From positions 53,037 through 117,036 of the forward strand of contig NZ_JAABNN010000016.1 of NCBI RefSeq assembly GCF_009928415.1: a stretch of DNA of 64,000 nucleotides, in the 5' to 3' direction. The translations under genes and the position numbers were made by a program. The notes under the pieces were generated by a model. The model worked only from the letters and a program-made list of their open reading frames with translations. It ran no database searches and was not told the origin of the DNA. This document shows positions 45,892 to 53,498 of this stretch, piece by piece; within the stretch, counting starts at the first letter, position 1; every line of letters begins with the position of its first letter. This DNA is from Bacillus sp. USDA818B3_A (GTDB lineage Bacteria; Bacillota; Bacilli; Bacillales; Cytobacillaceae).

Positions 45892-46311
45892 ATGTTGGTG
45901 AAAGATCTTTACCTATATAGTTTACAATATGAAGAATCATCATTGGCCCATTACATATACCATTTATTAGCAGAGAAGAAGATTTCGTTAGATGACGACG
46001 AATCCCAATTAGACTTAGGTCAAGCCAATCATCAAAAGGTAGCAGAAATGATTGAAAAAAATGTTTTAGGTTTTCATAAGATTCGTGTTTACTCATTAAA
46101 GATGAGACCGAAGGAATTCGTGTTTATTTTTGCTATAAACGAGCAAGAGGCTATCCAGTTCTATATTAAAATCTTTCAGCAAAAACCCATGAATTGTCAT
46201 GAATCTTTGTTAGATTTCGATTTTACCAGAGGAAATGGTTCGGTTTCATTTCGGGAGATGAGGAAGGAATTTGAGAGTTTTCCGGCTGTAGCGGGGTATT
46301 TTAGGAGATGA
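45892..46311 (+). CDS. Hypothetical protein of the replication module
   Basis: This 139-residue soluble protein is not recognised. It is mixed alpha/beta with segments SLAHYIYHLLAEKKISL, KEFVFIFAINEQEAIQFYIK and a basic tail. GAGGTG lies before the ATG. It follows the helicase gene by 66 bp and has similar base composition, so it probably belongs to the same phage-like set. Confidence 0.65.
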   Translation: MLVKDLYLYSLQYEESSLAHYIYHLLAEKKISLDDDESQLDLGQANHQKVAEMIEKNVLGFHKIRVYSLKMRPKEFVFIFAINEQEAIQFYIKIFQQKPMNCHESLLDFDFTRGNGSVSFREMRKEFESFPAVAGYFRR

Positions 46312-46400
46312 GGTAATTGGGGGTGGATTCTTGAGCAAAAAATACCTTGAAATAAAAGGTAGAATAGATCAATTAGTATATGATAATGGGGATTGTCAGT

Positions 46401-46454
46401 AAAAAGTCGTATAATTTAAACAAAAAGTCGTAAAAGTGAAAATCGAAAGTCGTA
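46401..46454 (+). promoter_or_regulatory. Three direct repeats upstream of the solute-binding protein gene
   Basis: AAAAAGTCGTA at 46401-46411, AAAAAGTCGTA at 46422-46432 and CGAAAGTCGTA at 46444-46454 recur every 21-22 bp, on one face of the helix. This is the arrangement expected for an AraC-type regulator such as a YesN-like response regulator (inference). Confidence 0.65.
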
Positions 46455-46576
46455 ATTATGGTATTTTATATGAATCTATTTCTTTTATACTAGAGATACA
46501 GATGTTTGAAAATTCTAAAAACGAAACAAGTTCAGGCGTTTGTACATATCTGTTAATAATAAAAGGGGGAAAATGA

Positions 46577-48064
46577 ATGAAAAAGAAAGCGTTAACATTA
46601 TTTCTGATGGTGATCATGGCAGTTTCAGTAGTTTTATCAGGCTGTTCCTCGAAGGAAAGCAGCGGCTCGGCTAGTGGAGGAGATTCTAAGGACAAGCCAT
46701 ATGAAATCACAATGGCCTATATGTATTTTACCAAAATTGATGACCTTCCTGCAGTACAGGCCGAAATTAACAAAATCACCAAGAAGAAAATTAACGCAAC
46801 TGTAAAACTTATGCCAATTGAAGCTGCAGCTTGGCAGCAGCAATCAACCCTACTATTAACAGGTAATGAAAAAGTGGATCTTATGTTGGCAATGGGAACT
46901 AGCGGCTACTCTTTGCCAGCGACAAAAGGACAGTTTCTTCCTCTAGATGATTTACTAAAGAAATATGGAAAGGGCATTACAGATGCTGTTCCAGAGCATG
47001 TACTTGAAGGGGCTAAGATCGATGGCAAAATTTACGGAGTTCCAAGTATAAGAGACTTCGCAGCCAATTATGGATTTGTTATGCGAAAGGATATTGTAGA
47101 CAAATACCATATCGATCTATCCCAAATAAAATCTTTTGAAGATTTAACCAATGTCTTCAAAACTGTAAAAGAAAACGAACCTGGCATGGCACCAATTGCT
47201 AACACCGGAACATTTAACCAACCTGCAATGGTTATCGACGGTGGAAACTTTGATTATCTTGGTGACTCTTTAGGTGCAGTATCCTTTAAAGAAAAAAAGG
47301 TTGTCAATTTATTTGAACAGCCAGAGTATGTTAAAGCTGTGGACCTTGCAAGGCAATGGTATCAAGCAGGATATACCTTGAAAAATGCAGCAAACATTAC
47401 CGATGCGACCGTATCTATGGTTAAATCAGGTAAAGGCTTTGGTTACTTCTCGCATATGAAGCCAGGCTTTGCTCTACAAGAATCTGCAATGACGGGGCAT
47501 GAAATGGTAGCGGTTACCTTTACAAAACCATATTCTTACACGGATGCTGCAATCGGACTTAACTTGGCAATCACAAGAAATAGCCAAAATCCGGAAAAAG
47601 CAATGCAATTTTTGAACCTACTGTATACTGACAAAGATATTGTGAACCTGTTAACGAATGGTATTGAGGGTAAGCACTACCAAGTTACCTCCGATGGAAC
47701 GGTAAAATTACCAGATGGAGTAAAAGAATCAAAATATGTATTCAATCAGTGGGAACTTGGAAACAACACTTTGTCTCATGTTTGGCAAGGCAATCTGGTG
47801 AATTATTGGGATGAATTGGTTAAATTTAATGATTCAGCAGTCATTTCTCCGGCATTTGGTTTCCAGTTTAATCCTGATCCGGTGAAAACAGAAATTGCAG
47901 CAACTACAAACGTTATCAATCAGTACAAAGCGGCACTAGAAGCTGGCGCCTTAGATCCTGATAAGACTTTCCAAGTATTTAATAAAAAACTAAAAGCAGC
48001 GGGCCTTGATAAAATCATTGCTGAAAAGCAAAAGCAATTTGATGAGTGGAAAAAGAATAATTAA
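46577..48064 (+). CDS. Extracellular solute-binding lipoprotein (DUF3502-type, LplA-like)
   Basis: The 495-residue protein has a lipoprotein signal (lipobox LSGC, Cys23) and a family-1 binding protein fold (EITMAYMYFTKIDDLPAVQAEINKI). The C-terminal region has GFQFNPDPVKTEIAATTNVINQYKAALEAGALDPDKTF, the DUF3502 ending of LplA/YtcQ-like proteins. Such proteins feed oligosaccharides to ABC importers. No permease or ATPase gene is next to it, so partners must be elsewhere or lost. Its last quarter is duplicated as a pseudogene at 53499-53904. AAAAGGGGG precedes the ATG. Confidence 0.92.
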   Translation: MKKKALTLFLMVIMAVSVVLSGCSSKESSGSASGGDSKDKPYEITMAYMYFTKIDDLPAVQAEINKITKKKINATVKLMPIEAAAWQQQSTLLLTGNEKVDLMLAMGTSGYSLPATKGQFLPLDDLLKKYGKGITDAVPEHVLEGAKIDGKIYGVPSIRDFAANYGFVMRKDIVDKYHIDLSQIKSFEDLTNVFKTVKENEPGMAPIANTGTFNQPAMVIDGGNFDYLGDSLGAVSFKEKKVVNLFEQPEYVKAVDLARQWYQAGYTLKNAANITDATVSMVKSGKGFGYFSHMKPGFALQESAMTGHEMVAVTFTKPYSYTDAAIGLNLAITRNSQNPEKAMQFLNLLYTDKDIVNLLTNGIEGKHYQVTSDGTVKLPDGVKESKYVFNQWELGNNTLSHVWQGNLVNYWDELVKFNDSAVISPAFGFQFNPDPVKTEIAATTNVINQYKAALEAGALDPDKTFQVFNKKLKAAGLDKIIAEKQKQFDEWKKNN

Positions 48065-48075
48065 CTAGAAAGAGA

Positions 48076-48108
48076 AGAGAGCTAGTGAGAATCTAGTTCT
48101 CTTTTTTT
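48076..48108 (+). terminator. Terminator after the solute-binding protein gene
   Basis: AGAGAGCTAG and CTAGTTCTCT pair around TGAGAAT and are followed by TTTTTTT. The same hairpin is retained behind the pseudogene copy at 53916-53951. Confidence 0.88.
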
Positions 48109-48196
48109 CGGCTACATATTTTTCTCAAAAGTCGAAAAACAAAAAAATGAAACGCAATCAGAACTCGAAAAAATCCAAATAGAATACTTTTCACAA

Positions 48197-48226
48197 AAAA
48201 AGAGTGGGGGTCAGGCCCCCACTTTT
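48197..48226 (-). terminator. Terminator of the purine-riboswitch operon
   Basis: On the minus strand AAAGTGGGGG and CCCCCACTCTTTTTTT form a strong hairpin that includes the last codons of the TauE/SafE gene. Confidence 0.9.
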
Positions 48227-48975
48227 AGCATAACCAGCATATAAACTGAAGATAGAATGGTTATTATGGCAATCATTATTTTTAACCGATGAATAGGAAC
48301 CCTTGTGGAAAGGCGAGCACCCGTAATAATTCCTATAATCGTACCTAGTAAACTAGCAGTAATTAACATGGAGGTGGTACTCATATCGGCATGAGCGAAA
48401 TATCCGAAAATCGACGGAATGGCAATGACGACTGAATTTAAAAGACTGACCCCCACCGAAGTCCGAATATTGATTCCAAGACTAGCTAGTAATGGGACTA
48501 ATAAAATCGGACCGCCTGCTCCTGTTAATGCGCAAATGACTGCTGTTATAAACCCAAGTAGCATAACTATAACAGAATGATTCAATAGAGGTGATCGATT
48601 TATTTTTGTATTTTCATTGTTTTTCTTAAGTAGAATGGATATTCCAGCCAGCAGAACAAAGATATAGAGAAGAAGCCTTGCTAGAAAATCAGAAATTAAC
48701 ACATTGATTTGAACGCCCAAAAACGCACCTGGAAGGCTGCCGATACTCAAAAAAATGGCAAGTTTCAAATCCATGTTTTTTGATTTCCAATAGGAATAGG
48801 CTCCAATCAGACCTGAGACTGCAAAGGATAAGAAACTCAGTGCAAGGGAATCATGCACGGGCATTGCTAAAAAACCTACGTATATTAACGGTAAAAGAAA
48901 CCCGGAAATTCCGGACATACCTAATAAAACACCAATAATCAAATTGGAACACAAGACAATACTAAATGTGAACAT
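48211..48975 (-). CDS. TauE/SafE (TSUP) family permease
   Basis: The 254-residue protein has about eight membrane helices and the repeated TSUP motif (GVLLGMSGISGFLLPLIYVGF; ALTGAGGPILLVPLLASLGI). Members move sulfonates, sulfite or other organic anions across the membrane, often as exporters. It is the last gene of the operon led by the purine riboswitch, 42 bp behind the amidohydrolase, so it may export a product of purine turnover (inference). The transcript ends at a terminator overlapping its stop. Confidence 0.88.
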   Translation of the reverse strand: MFTFSIVLCSNLIIGVLLGMSGISGFLLPLIYVGFLAMPVHDSLALSFLSFAVSGLIGAYSYWKSKNMDLKLAIFLSIGSLPGAFLGVQINVLISDFLARLLLYIFVLLAGISILLKKNNENTKINRSPLLNHSVIVMLLGFITAVICALTGAGGPILLVPLLASLGINIRTSVGVSLLNSVVIAIPSIFGYFAHADMSTTSMLITASLLGTIIGIITGARLSTRVPIHRLKIMIAIITILSSVYMLVMLKVGA

Positions 48976-49017
48976 GTATAGACCTCAATTATTCCTAACC
49001 CATAAGCTGAAGCAGGG

Positions 49018-50367
49018 TTATATATTTGCTCGAATAGAAAGCTCCTTCATGGCAAGCTTACTTTCATAGATGATCTTTTCTTCATCCAGTGTAAGTACTT
49101 CTCTGTTTTTCATTACGATTTTTCCATCGACAATACTATCGGTTATGTCATTACTGTTCACCGATTCAATCAGCGTGTTGATGAAGTTATGTGTCGGCTG
49201 AATATGAGGCTGATCGATGTTAACCAAGATCATATCGGCTTTTTTCCCAATCTCCAGTGTCCCTAATTGATCCTCTCGGAGCATTGCTTTGGCTCCGCCC
49301 ATTGTGGCCATCTCTAAGATGCTCTTAGAAGGCATGACAACAGGGTCAAAAATAGGCACTCCCAAAAAGGCTCTCATTAAAGATTTAAACACTTTCATCT
49401 GATCAAATAAACTTAATCCTGAGTGGCCGGCTCCATCCGTCCCTAGACCAACACTGATCCCTTTTTGCAGCAAGCTAGGTGTTTTCGGAATGCCTTTCCC
49501 TGAATTACTAATCGGACAGTGAACTACTTTACTATTATATTCCTTAATGATATCCATTTCATTTTCAGAAAGCAGAATACTATGGGCCCCCAAGAAATTT
49601 TGATCCAAGACACCGATGGATTCGAGATATTCATAGGGGCGCATTTGGAAATTCTCCAAGCAATAACTAATTTCATTTGGATATTCGTTCATATGAGTTT
49701 GTACACCCGTGGAACATTCTTTTGCTGTTTCAAAAACTTTCTGAATTAAATCAGGTGTACACGTAATAATCGATCGGAGGGAAAACCAAACATCTAATCT
49801 TCCATTCCCAGCGCGATGAAAATCATTATACAATTGGAGATTTTGCTTAATATTTTCCTCTGTACTTGATTTCATCGTGTCAGGTATATCCTTACCGCTA
49901 TCCATTGTGGAACAAGTAATCACCCCGCGCAGACCGGATTCCAAAACGGACTTTGCAACCCGATGCATGTGTCTTCCACCGGCATCGATGAAGCTGGTTG
50001 TTCCAGATTTAATCATCTCCAGACAGCTTAACTGTGAGCTTATATAGACATCTTTTTCCTGGAGGTTGCTTTCAAATGGTACCATGATCCGTGTCCAGAT
50101 CATCGGGTATTCATCCGCGATTCTTCCGCGAAGTAGCTGCTGGCAAGTATGGGTATGTGCATCAATCAAGCCGGGCATTACTAGCTTGCCCTTCCCATCT
50201 AATGTTTCTTGTGTTGTATAAATAGTAGAAAGGAAGGCAGCATTGCCTATATCGATGATGTTTTGGTTCTTTATCACAATCGATTGCTCATCGATTACAC
50301 TGAAATCAGAGGTTAAGATCGAACAGTTTTTAATCATTAAATCTGCGTGACACTTTCGATTTTCCAT
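49018..50367 (-). CDS. Amidohydrolase of the chlorohydrolase/nucleobase deaminase group
   Basis: ATG at 50367 follows AAGGAGG; a longer frame has none. The 449-residue protein has the metal motif DAHTHTCQQLLRG (HxH), the His in QTHMNEYPNE, HSILLSENEM (His), and LGTDGAGHSGLS (Asp). This is the TrzA/SsnA/guanine-deaminase type of amidohydrolase, which strips amino groups from heterocycles. The last part has IGKKADMILVNID. The guanine-class riboswitch leading this operon makes a purine deaminase the best guess. The canonical guanine deaminase sequence was not recognised, so the substrate remains open. Confidence 0.88.
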   Translation of the reverse strand: MENRKCHADLMIKNCSILTSDFSVIDEQSIVIKNQNIIDIGNAAFLSTIYTTQETLDGKGKLVMPGLIDAHTHTCQQLLRGRIADEYPMIWTRIMVPFESNLQEKDVYISSQLSCLEMIKSGTTSFIDAGGRHMHRVAKSVLESGLRGVITCSTMDSGKDIPDTMKSSTEENIKQNLQLYNDFHRAGNGRLDVWFSLRSIITCTPDLIQKVFETAKECSTGVQTHMNEYPNEISYCLENFQMRPYEYLESIGVLDQNFLGAHSILLSENEMDIIKEYNSKVVHCPISNSGKGIPKTPSLLQKGISVGLGTDGAGHSGLSLFDQMKVFKSLMRAFLGVPIFDPVVMPSKSILEMATMGGAKAMLREDQLGTLEIGKKADMILVNIDQPHIQPTHNFINTLIESVNSNDITDSIVDGKIVMKNREVLTLDEEKIIYESKLAMKELSIRANI

Positions 50368-50434
50368 GGTGTTCCTCCTTAGATGACTAACATAGAAACA
50401 GGGGGGCAGCCGCCTCCCTTTATCCTGTAGATTT

Positions 50435-50893
50435 TTAGAACGAATCTGCCGCATTGGTTAAGTTCAGAAATATCTCTGCAAAAATGGCTTGCACAAGGAA
50501 TGTACCTGTAAAAACCAACAGGGCAACGATGACCATTTTCCAGCTTTGGCTGATAAAGGTTTTAAAATTAAGGCCAATTCCAGCAAGGGTCCCTACGATG
50601 GTGATGGGAGCCATAAAGGAGATTTTCGCTGTGTAATCAATGATCGGCTGGGATACGGGTGAAATCGGACTTGCCACCAGTACTCCTGTCAGAACCACAT
50701 AAACAATGGCAGGGATTTTTAAGGGAATGATTTTTCCTAAAAAGATACCGACAAAAGCGATTGCGGATAAAATCAATACCCCAGGAATGGATTCTGCAAT
50801 GGACATATGATTTCCAACCAGGTTTGCCAAAAGGGTTGTCACAACGGACGTTAGTAAAAGGGAAACGGTCCAATCACGCATATTCATTGTCAT
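50435..50893 (-). CDS. Small polytopic membrane protein, partner of the DUF3100 protein
   Basis: The 152-residue protein has four to five membrane helices (VVTTLLANLVGN; IPAIVYVVLTGVLVASPIS; FMAPITIVGTLAGIGLNFKTF). Its ATG overlaps the end of the DUF3100 gene within 1-4 bp and it carries GGTGGG upstream, so they are translationally coupled. The pair probably forms one two-part transporter (inference). Family not named with certainty. Confidence 0.8.
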   Translation of the reverse strand: MTMNMRDWTVSLLLTSVVTTLLANLVGNHMSIAESIPGVLILSAIAFVGIFLGKIIPLKIPAIVYVVLTGVLVASPISPVSQPIIDYTAKISFMAPITIVGTLAGIGLNFKTFISQSWKMVIVALLVFTGTFLVQAIFAEIFLNLTNAADSF

Positions 50894-50894
50894 A

Positions 50895-51758
50895 TTAATT
50901 GCCCACCTTCATCGTTGTTGTTTGTTTAATTGCTCGTGTTTGTTTTGGGCTGATTCTAGGTTCTAACCAGTAATACAGTTTCTTTGTTATAGGCAGTGAA
51001 ATAAATAAAGTAAAGTAAATCCCAATAATGGCGGACAACATATCACTTGCACCTGCTAGCATGACAATCTGGTCAGCGTAATGAGGATAGATGGCTGCGA
51101 GTGTGCTAGAAGCTGCTGCCATCATGACACCACTGCCGACGCCGCTGGCCATTGCGAGTGCTAATGGATGAAAAATATTCGTTGCGGCAACGATACTTGC
51201 CAAAAATCCGATATAAATGGTACCGATAATAAATCCGATGATGTAAATGGATAGGGCTCCTCTTGCTTCTGGTGAATTGGCCCCGTATAGATGACAAATC
51301 AATCCGTAATCCTTATCGCGGCATGTGGAACTTGTTGCACCAATCGCTTCTTTTTTGATCCCAAGCAGTAAGGCAACTGGTAAGGCAAGCAAAATCGTTC
51401 CGACATGGCCAAGTTCTTGAAAGGCTAAGGCTGGGCCAACATCGACTAGCTTTGGAAGGTTCGAACCAGCCAGCACGCCAACTTTTGCCATGAATGGGGT
51501 AATGGCAACGAGAACAAGCGATGAGGCTTTTTTCGTTTCCTTTTCTTTGAAAAATTTGAAAAGATCAGGTCCCAGTAAGACACTTATGACAATCGCGAAG
51601 AGCATTGGATAGACAATAATTAAAGCAGAACCTGCTTGAAGCTTTTTCATTCCTATCAGTTCAGCAATGAGGACGATGACGAAAGCAGCTAAATATAAGC
51701 GATAATTCTCTTTTATTTTTCCTACAATCGACTGACGTTGATCTGTGTTGTTATTCAT
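50895..51758 (-). CDS. DUF3100 membrane protein, candidate purine-type transporter subunit
   Basis: ATG at 51758 follows AAGGAGAGG; a longer frame lacks a site. The 287-residue protein has about eight membrane helices and DUF3100 features (ITPFMAKVGVLAGSNLPKLVDVGPALAFQELGHVGTI; SSTCRDKDYGLICHLYGANSPEARG; GSGVMMAAASS). The family has no assigned substrate. It is the first gene behind a purine riboswitch, with its membrane partner, an amidohydrolase and a TSUP permease behind it. This strongly suggests transport of a purine or related heterocycle. Confidence 0.85.
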   Translation of the reverse strand: MNNNTDQRQSIVGKIKENYRLYLAAFVIVLIAELIGMKKLQAGSALIIVYPMLFAIVISVLLGPDLFKFFKEKETKKASSLVLVAITPFMAKVGVLAGSNLPKLVDVGPALAFQELGHVGTILLALPVALLLGIKKEAIGATSSTCRDKDYGLICHLYGANSPEARGALSIYIIGFIIGTIYIGFLASIVAATNIFHPLALAMASGVGSGVMMAAASSTLAAIYPHYADQIVMLAGASDMLSAIIGIYFTLFISLPITKKLYYWLEPRISPKQTRAIKQTTTMKVGN

Positions 51759-51815
51759 TCTCTTTTTCCTCTCCTTGTGAATTTTTCTTTTAAATTTTTT
51801 CGTATAAATAGGTAG

Positions 51816-51840
51816 AACTCTAGTTATTTTAACTAGAGTT
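51816..51840 (-). other. Stem-loop in the riboswitch operon leader
   Basis: AACTCTAGTT and AACTAGAGTT form a perfect 10-bp hairpin around ATTTT, about 60-80 nt before the DUF3100 start. No T run follows on the minus strand, so it is not a typical terminator. Confidence 0.5.
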
Positions 51841-51850
51841 TGACATTCGG

Positions 51851-51933
51851 AAAAAACAAAAAACGAGGAATAGACTGAATAAAGCAAGTGATTCGTTCAG
51901 TGCTAAAACTTATCGTTTTCTGTCATTCCCCAT
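51851..51933 (-). terminator. Predicted riboswitch terminator sharing the P1 3' strand
   Basis: On the minus strand ATGGGGAATGAC (51922-51933, the P1 3' side of the aptamer) can pair with GTCTATTCCTCGT (51863-51875; one bulge, some G-U pairs). A T-rich run follows at 51851-51863. A small inner hairpin AAAAC-GATAA-GTTTT sits in the loop. Ligand-stabilised P1 would block this terminator, so the predicted logic is ON. Confidence 0.55.
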
Positions 51934-51998
51934 AGTCAAACTATTTACGGTAGTTTGGTAGAGACTTTTGGACCGTATTTCCAAATTTATACGAAGAA
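51926..51998 (-). ncRNA. Purine riboswitch aptamer, guanine class
   Basis: All three helices are present. P1 is TTCTTCGT with ATGGGGAA. P2 is TTTGGA with TCCAAA around loop AATACGG. P3 is AAACTA with TAGTTT around loop CCGTAAA. The junctions carry the conserved TATAA, GTCTCTACC and GACTATG. The specificity base in GACTATG is C, as in guanine/hypoxanthine-binding members (T in adenine ones). It lies about 170 nt upstream of the DUF3100 gene in the same direction and so controls that operon. Confidence 0.93.
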
Positions 51999-52007
51999 TT
52001 ATAAAAG

Positions 52008-52043
52008 ACGAATATTAAATTTATATTTTTAAAAAACGTTCGT
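52008..52043 (-). promoter_or_regulatory. Inverted PurBox pair (PurR operator)
   Basis: On the minus strand ACGAACGTT (52035-52043) and the inverted ACGAATATT (52008-52016) match the CGAACRTT PurBox core and are 18 bp apart, close to the spacing of Bacillus PurR sites. They lie between the promoter and the riboswitch. Confidence 0.6.
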
Positions 52044-52051
52044 GTATTTAT

Positions 52052-52080
52052 AATTTATATCAATTTTTTTAGAAAGTCAA
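52052..52080 (-). promoter_or_regulatory. Promoter of the riboswitch operon
   Basis: On the minus strand TTGACT (52075-52080) is followed after 17 bp by TAAATT (52052-52057; TATAAA overlaps at 15 bp). Transcription would start near 52045, ahead of the aptamer. Confidence 0.5.
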
Positions 52081-52159
52081 AGCGTTTTTAATAATTATTT
52101 ACGAAATATAAGAGTGGGATTGGTTGAATGGATAGAAGGGGAAGGCAAATCAACATCCC

Positions 52160-52236
52160 AAACAAAAAAGCTATAAAATCAACTAACATTGCAATCAACG
52201 CCTTATAAATTCAAATTTGAAGGCGTTGATTGATGT
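52160..52236 (+). repeat. Dispersed hairpin element, copy B
   Basis: CTATAAAATCA is followed 15 bp later by AATCAACGCCTT / AAGGCGTTGATT, a perfect 12-bp stem. Copy A (43270-43352) has the same layout, but the outer pairs are A-T instead of ATC-GAT. The stretch from here to 52522 shows only a further weak hairpin (ACTCCC...GGGAGT, 52384-52406, with a T run). Confidence 0.65.
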
Positions 52237-52522
52237 CGAAAAATCTTAACGATCTAATGTCGGTAGTAGAAGAACGTAGTGATCAAAATATTTGGAGAGA
52301 GTGTTCCGGGTGTTTAAAAAATAAACGGATTAGCGTAATAAAATATGGTTTTGTTTCTAAAACCCTTAAAGAATTAGTTGAGACTCCCTTTAGAAAGACG
52401 GGAGTTTTTTTAGTGACAGATATAAGGAAGCATGAAAAAATAGTACTATTTTTAAAATTTGAAACTTTTCTATTTTTTAGCCGTATTATTTGTCAGTATG
52501 AGATAAAAAGAGGGGGAGAAAC

Positions 52523-53185
52523 ATGGGTGTATTTCTTGTATTAATTGGTTTTTTAGGTATTATTGTTTTTATTATTATGGCTATAGTAAGTGCATTTAGG
52601 AGAACAGGAAAAGGTAAGAAGAGACTTTCACTTGCAGCAGGATGTTTTGTTGTGATGCTTATTGGAGGGTTTTTAATCCCAGATAATGCAAAAACAACTG
52701 CCTCGGAAACTAAAGTAGAAGAGAAAAAAGAAAAGTCTGATGAAAAAGCTTCTGAGGCTAAAAAGGAAGCAGAAGCTAAGGCAAAGGCAGAGGCAGAAGC
52801 AAAAGCAGAAGCTAAAGCAAAGGCAGAAGCAGAAGCTAAAGTAAAGGCAGAAGCAGAAGCTAAAGCAAAGGCAGAGGCGGAAGCTAAAGCAAAGGCAGAG
52901 GCGGAAGCTAAAGCAAAGGCAGAAGCAGAAGCTAAAGCAAAGGCAGAAGCAGAAGCTAAAGCAAAGGCAGAGGCGGAAGCTAAAGCAGAGGCAGAAGCAA
53001 AAGCACAAGCACAAGCGGAGGTTGAAGCTAAGGCGGAGGCATCAACTACTTCAAGTGGAGGGGCAGAGATCTTTGCCAATTGCACTGAGTTAAGAACAAA
53101 ATATCCAAATGGCGTACCTTCAAATCATCCAGCTTATCAATCTAAAATGGATAGAGATAATGATAATTATGCTTGTGAGAGGTAA
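52523..53185 (+). CDS. Membrane-anchored KAEAEA-repeat protein with Excalibur calcium-binding domain
   Basis: The 220-residue protein starts after AGAGGGGG and has two membrane helices (about 4-24 and 36-52). A long Lys/Ala/Glu repeat region (about 70-175) probably forms one charged helix or coiled coil. The last ~40 residues are an Excalibur domain (FANCTELRTKYPNGVPSNHP...DRDNDNYACER), with paired Cys and the DxDxD calcium loop. Such domains occur on surface proteins of Firmicutes. It likely spans the wall as a stalk. Function is unknown. Confidence 0.85.
   Translation: MGVFLVLIGFLGIIVFIIMAIVSAFRRTGKGKKRLSLAAGCFVVMLIGGFLIPDNAKTTASETKVEEKKEKSDEKASEAKKEAEAKAKAEAEAKAEAKAKAEAEAKVKAEAEAKAKAEAEAKAKAEAEAKAKAEAEAKAKAEAEAKAKAEAEAKAEAEAKAQAQAEVEAKAEASTTSSGGAEIFANCTELRTKYPNGVPSNHPAYQSKMDRDNDNYACER
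52764..53037 (+). repeat. Tandem repeats encoding KAEAEA units
   Basis: Units of about 24 bp (GCAAAGGCAGAAGCAGAAGC-type) repeat with small variation through the coding sequence. They create long Cys-rich mirror frames on the other strand that are not genes. Confidence 0.9.
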
Positions 53186-53232
53186 TGCTTTATCTTTTTA
53201 GTATACTTATCAGGTATTTAATTTAAGGAATA

Positions 53233-53270
53233 AAATTAGCCCCTCTCAAATAATGAGAAGGGCTAATTTA
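53233..53270 (+). terminator. Terminator after the Excalibur gene
   Basis: AAATTAGCCCCTCTC and GAGAAGGGCTAATTT pair (one mismatch) and are followed by ATTTG. Confidence 0.85.
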
Positions 53271-53498
53271 TTTGAAAAGGCATCCTACAGAAAATGTTTG
53301 CAAAAGTTAAAAGTCCCGGCTTAAAATATAGAGCTTTATATCAGTTGCTATTTGCTATTTTTATTTGCAAACAATCCTCCAATCTTTTGACAACTATATA
53401 ATGTAGCAGCTCTTTTTTTAAATAGAAAAAAAGATATCTTTCTATTTAAAACTTAACAGTGATTTTGTGGTTTGTGATTTAATGGAAATGAAAAAAAC

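Noticed and set aside
51998..52003. TATAAT on the minus strand right next to the aptamer as the operon -10 box
   Set aside because: Transcription would start within the 5' strand of P1 and break the riboswitch; the TTGACT/TAAATT promoter further up fits better.
52230..52544. 104-codon frame starting at TTG
   Set aside because: It starts inside hairpin element B, has no ribosome site, and crosses a T-tailed hairpin at 52384-52413; it also overlaps the Excalibur gene start.
52764..53037. Short-period repeats as a possible CRISPR array
   Set aside because: The units are contiguous, without unique spacers, and in frame with a protein repeat.
52486..53085. Long minus-strand frames rich in Ala/Ser or Cys/Phe opposite the KAEAEA repeats
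   Set aside because: They mirror a repetitive coding region; the plus-strand frame has a ribosome site, membrane helices and a real C-terminal domain.
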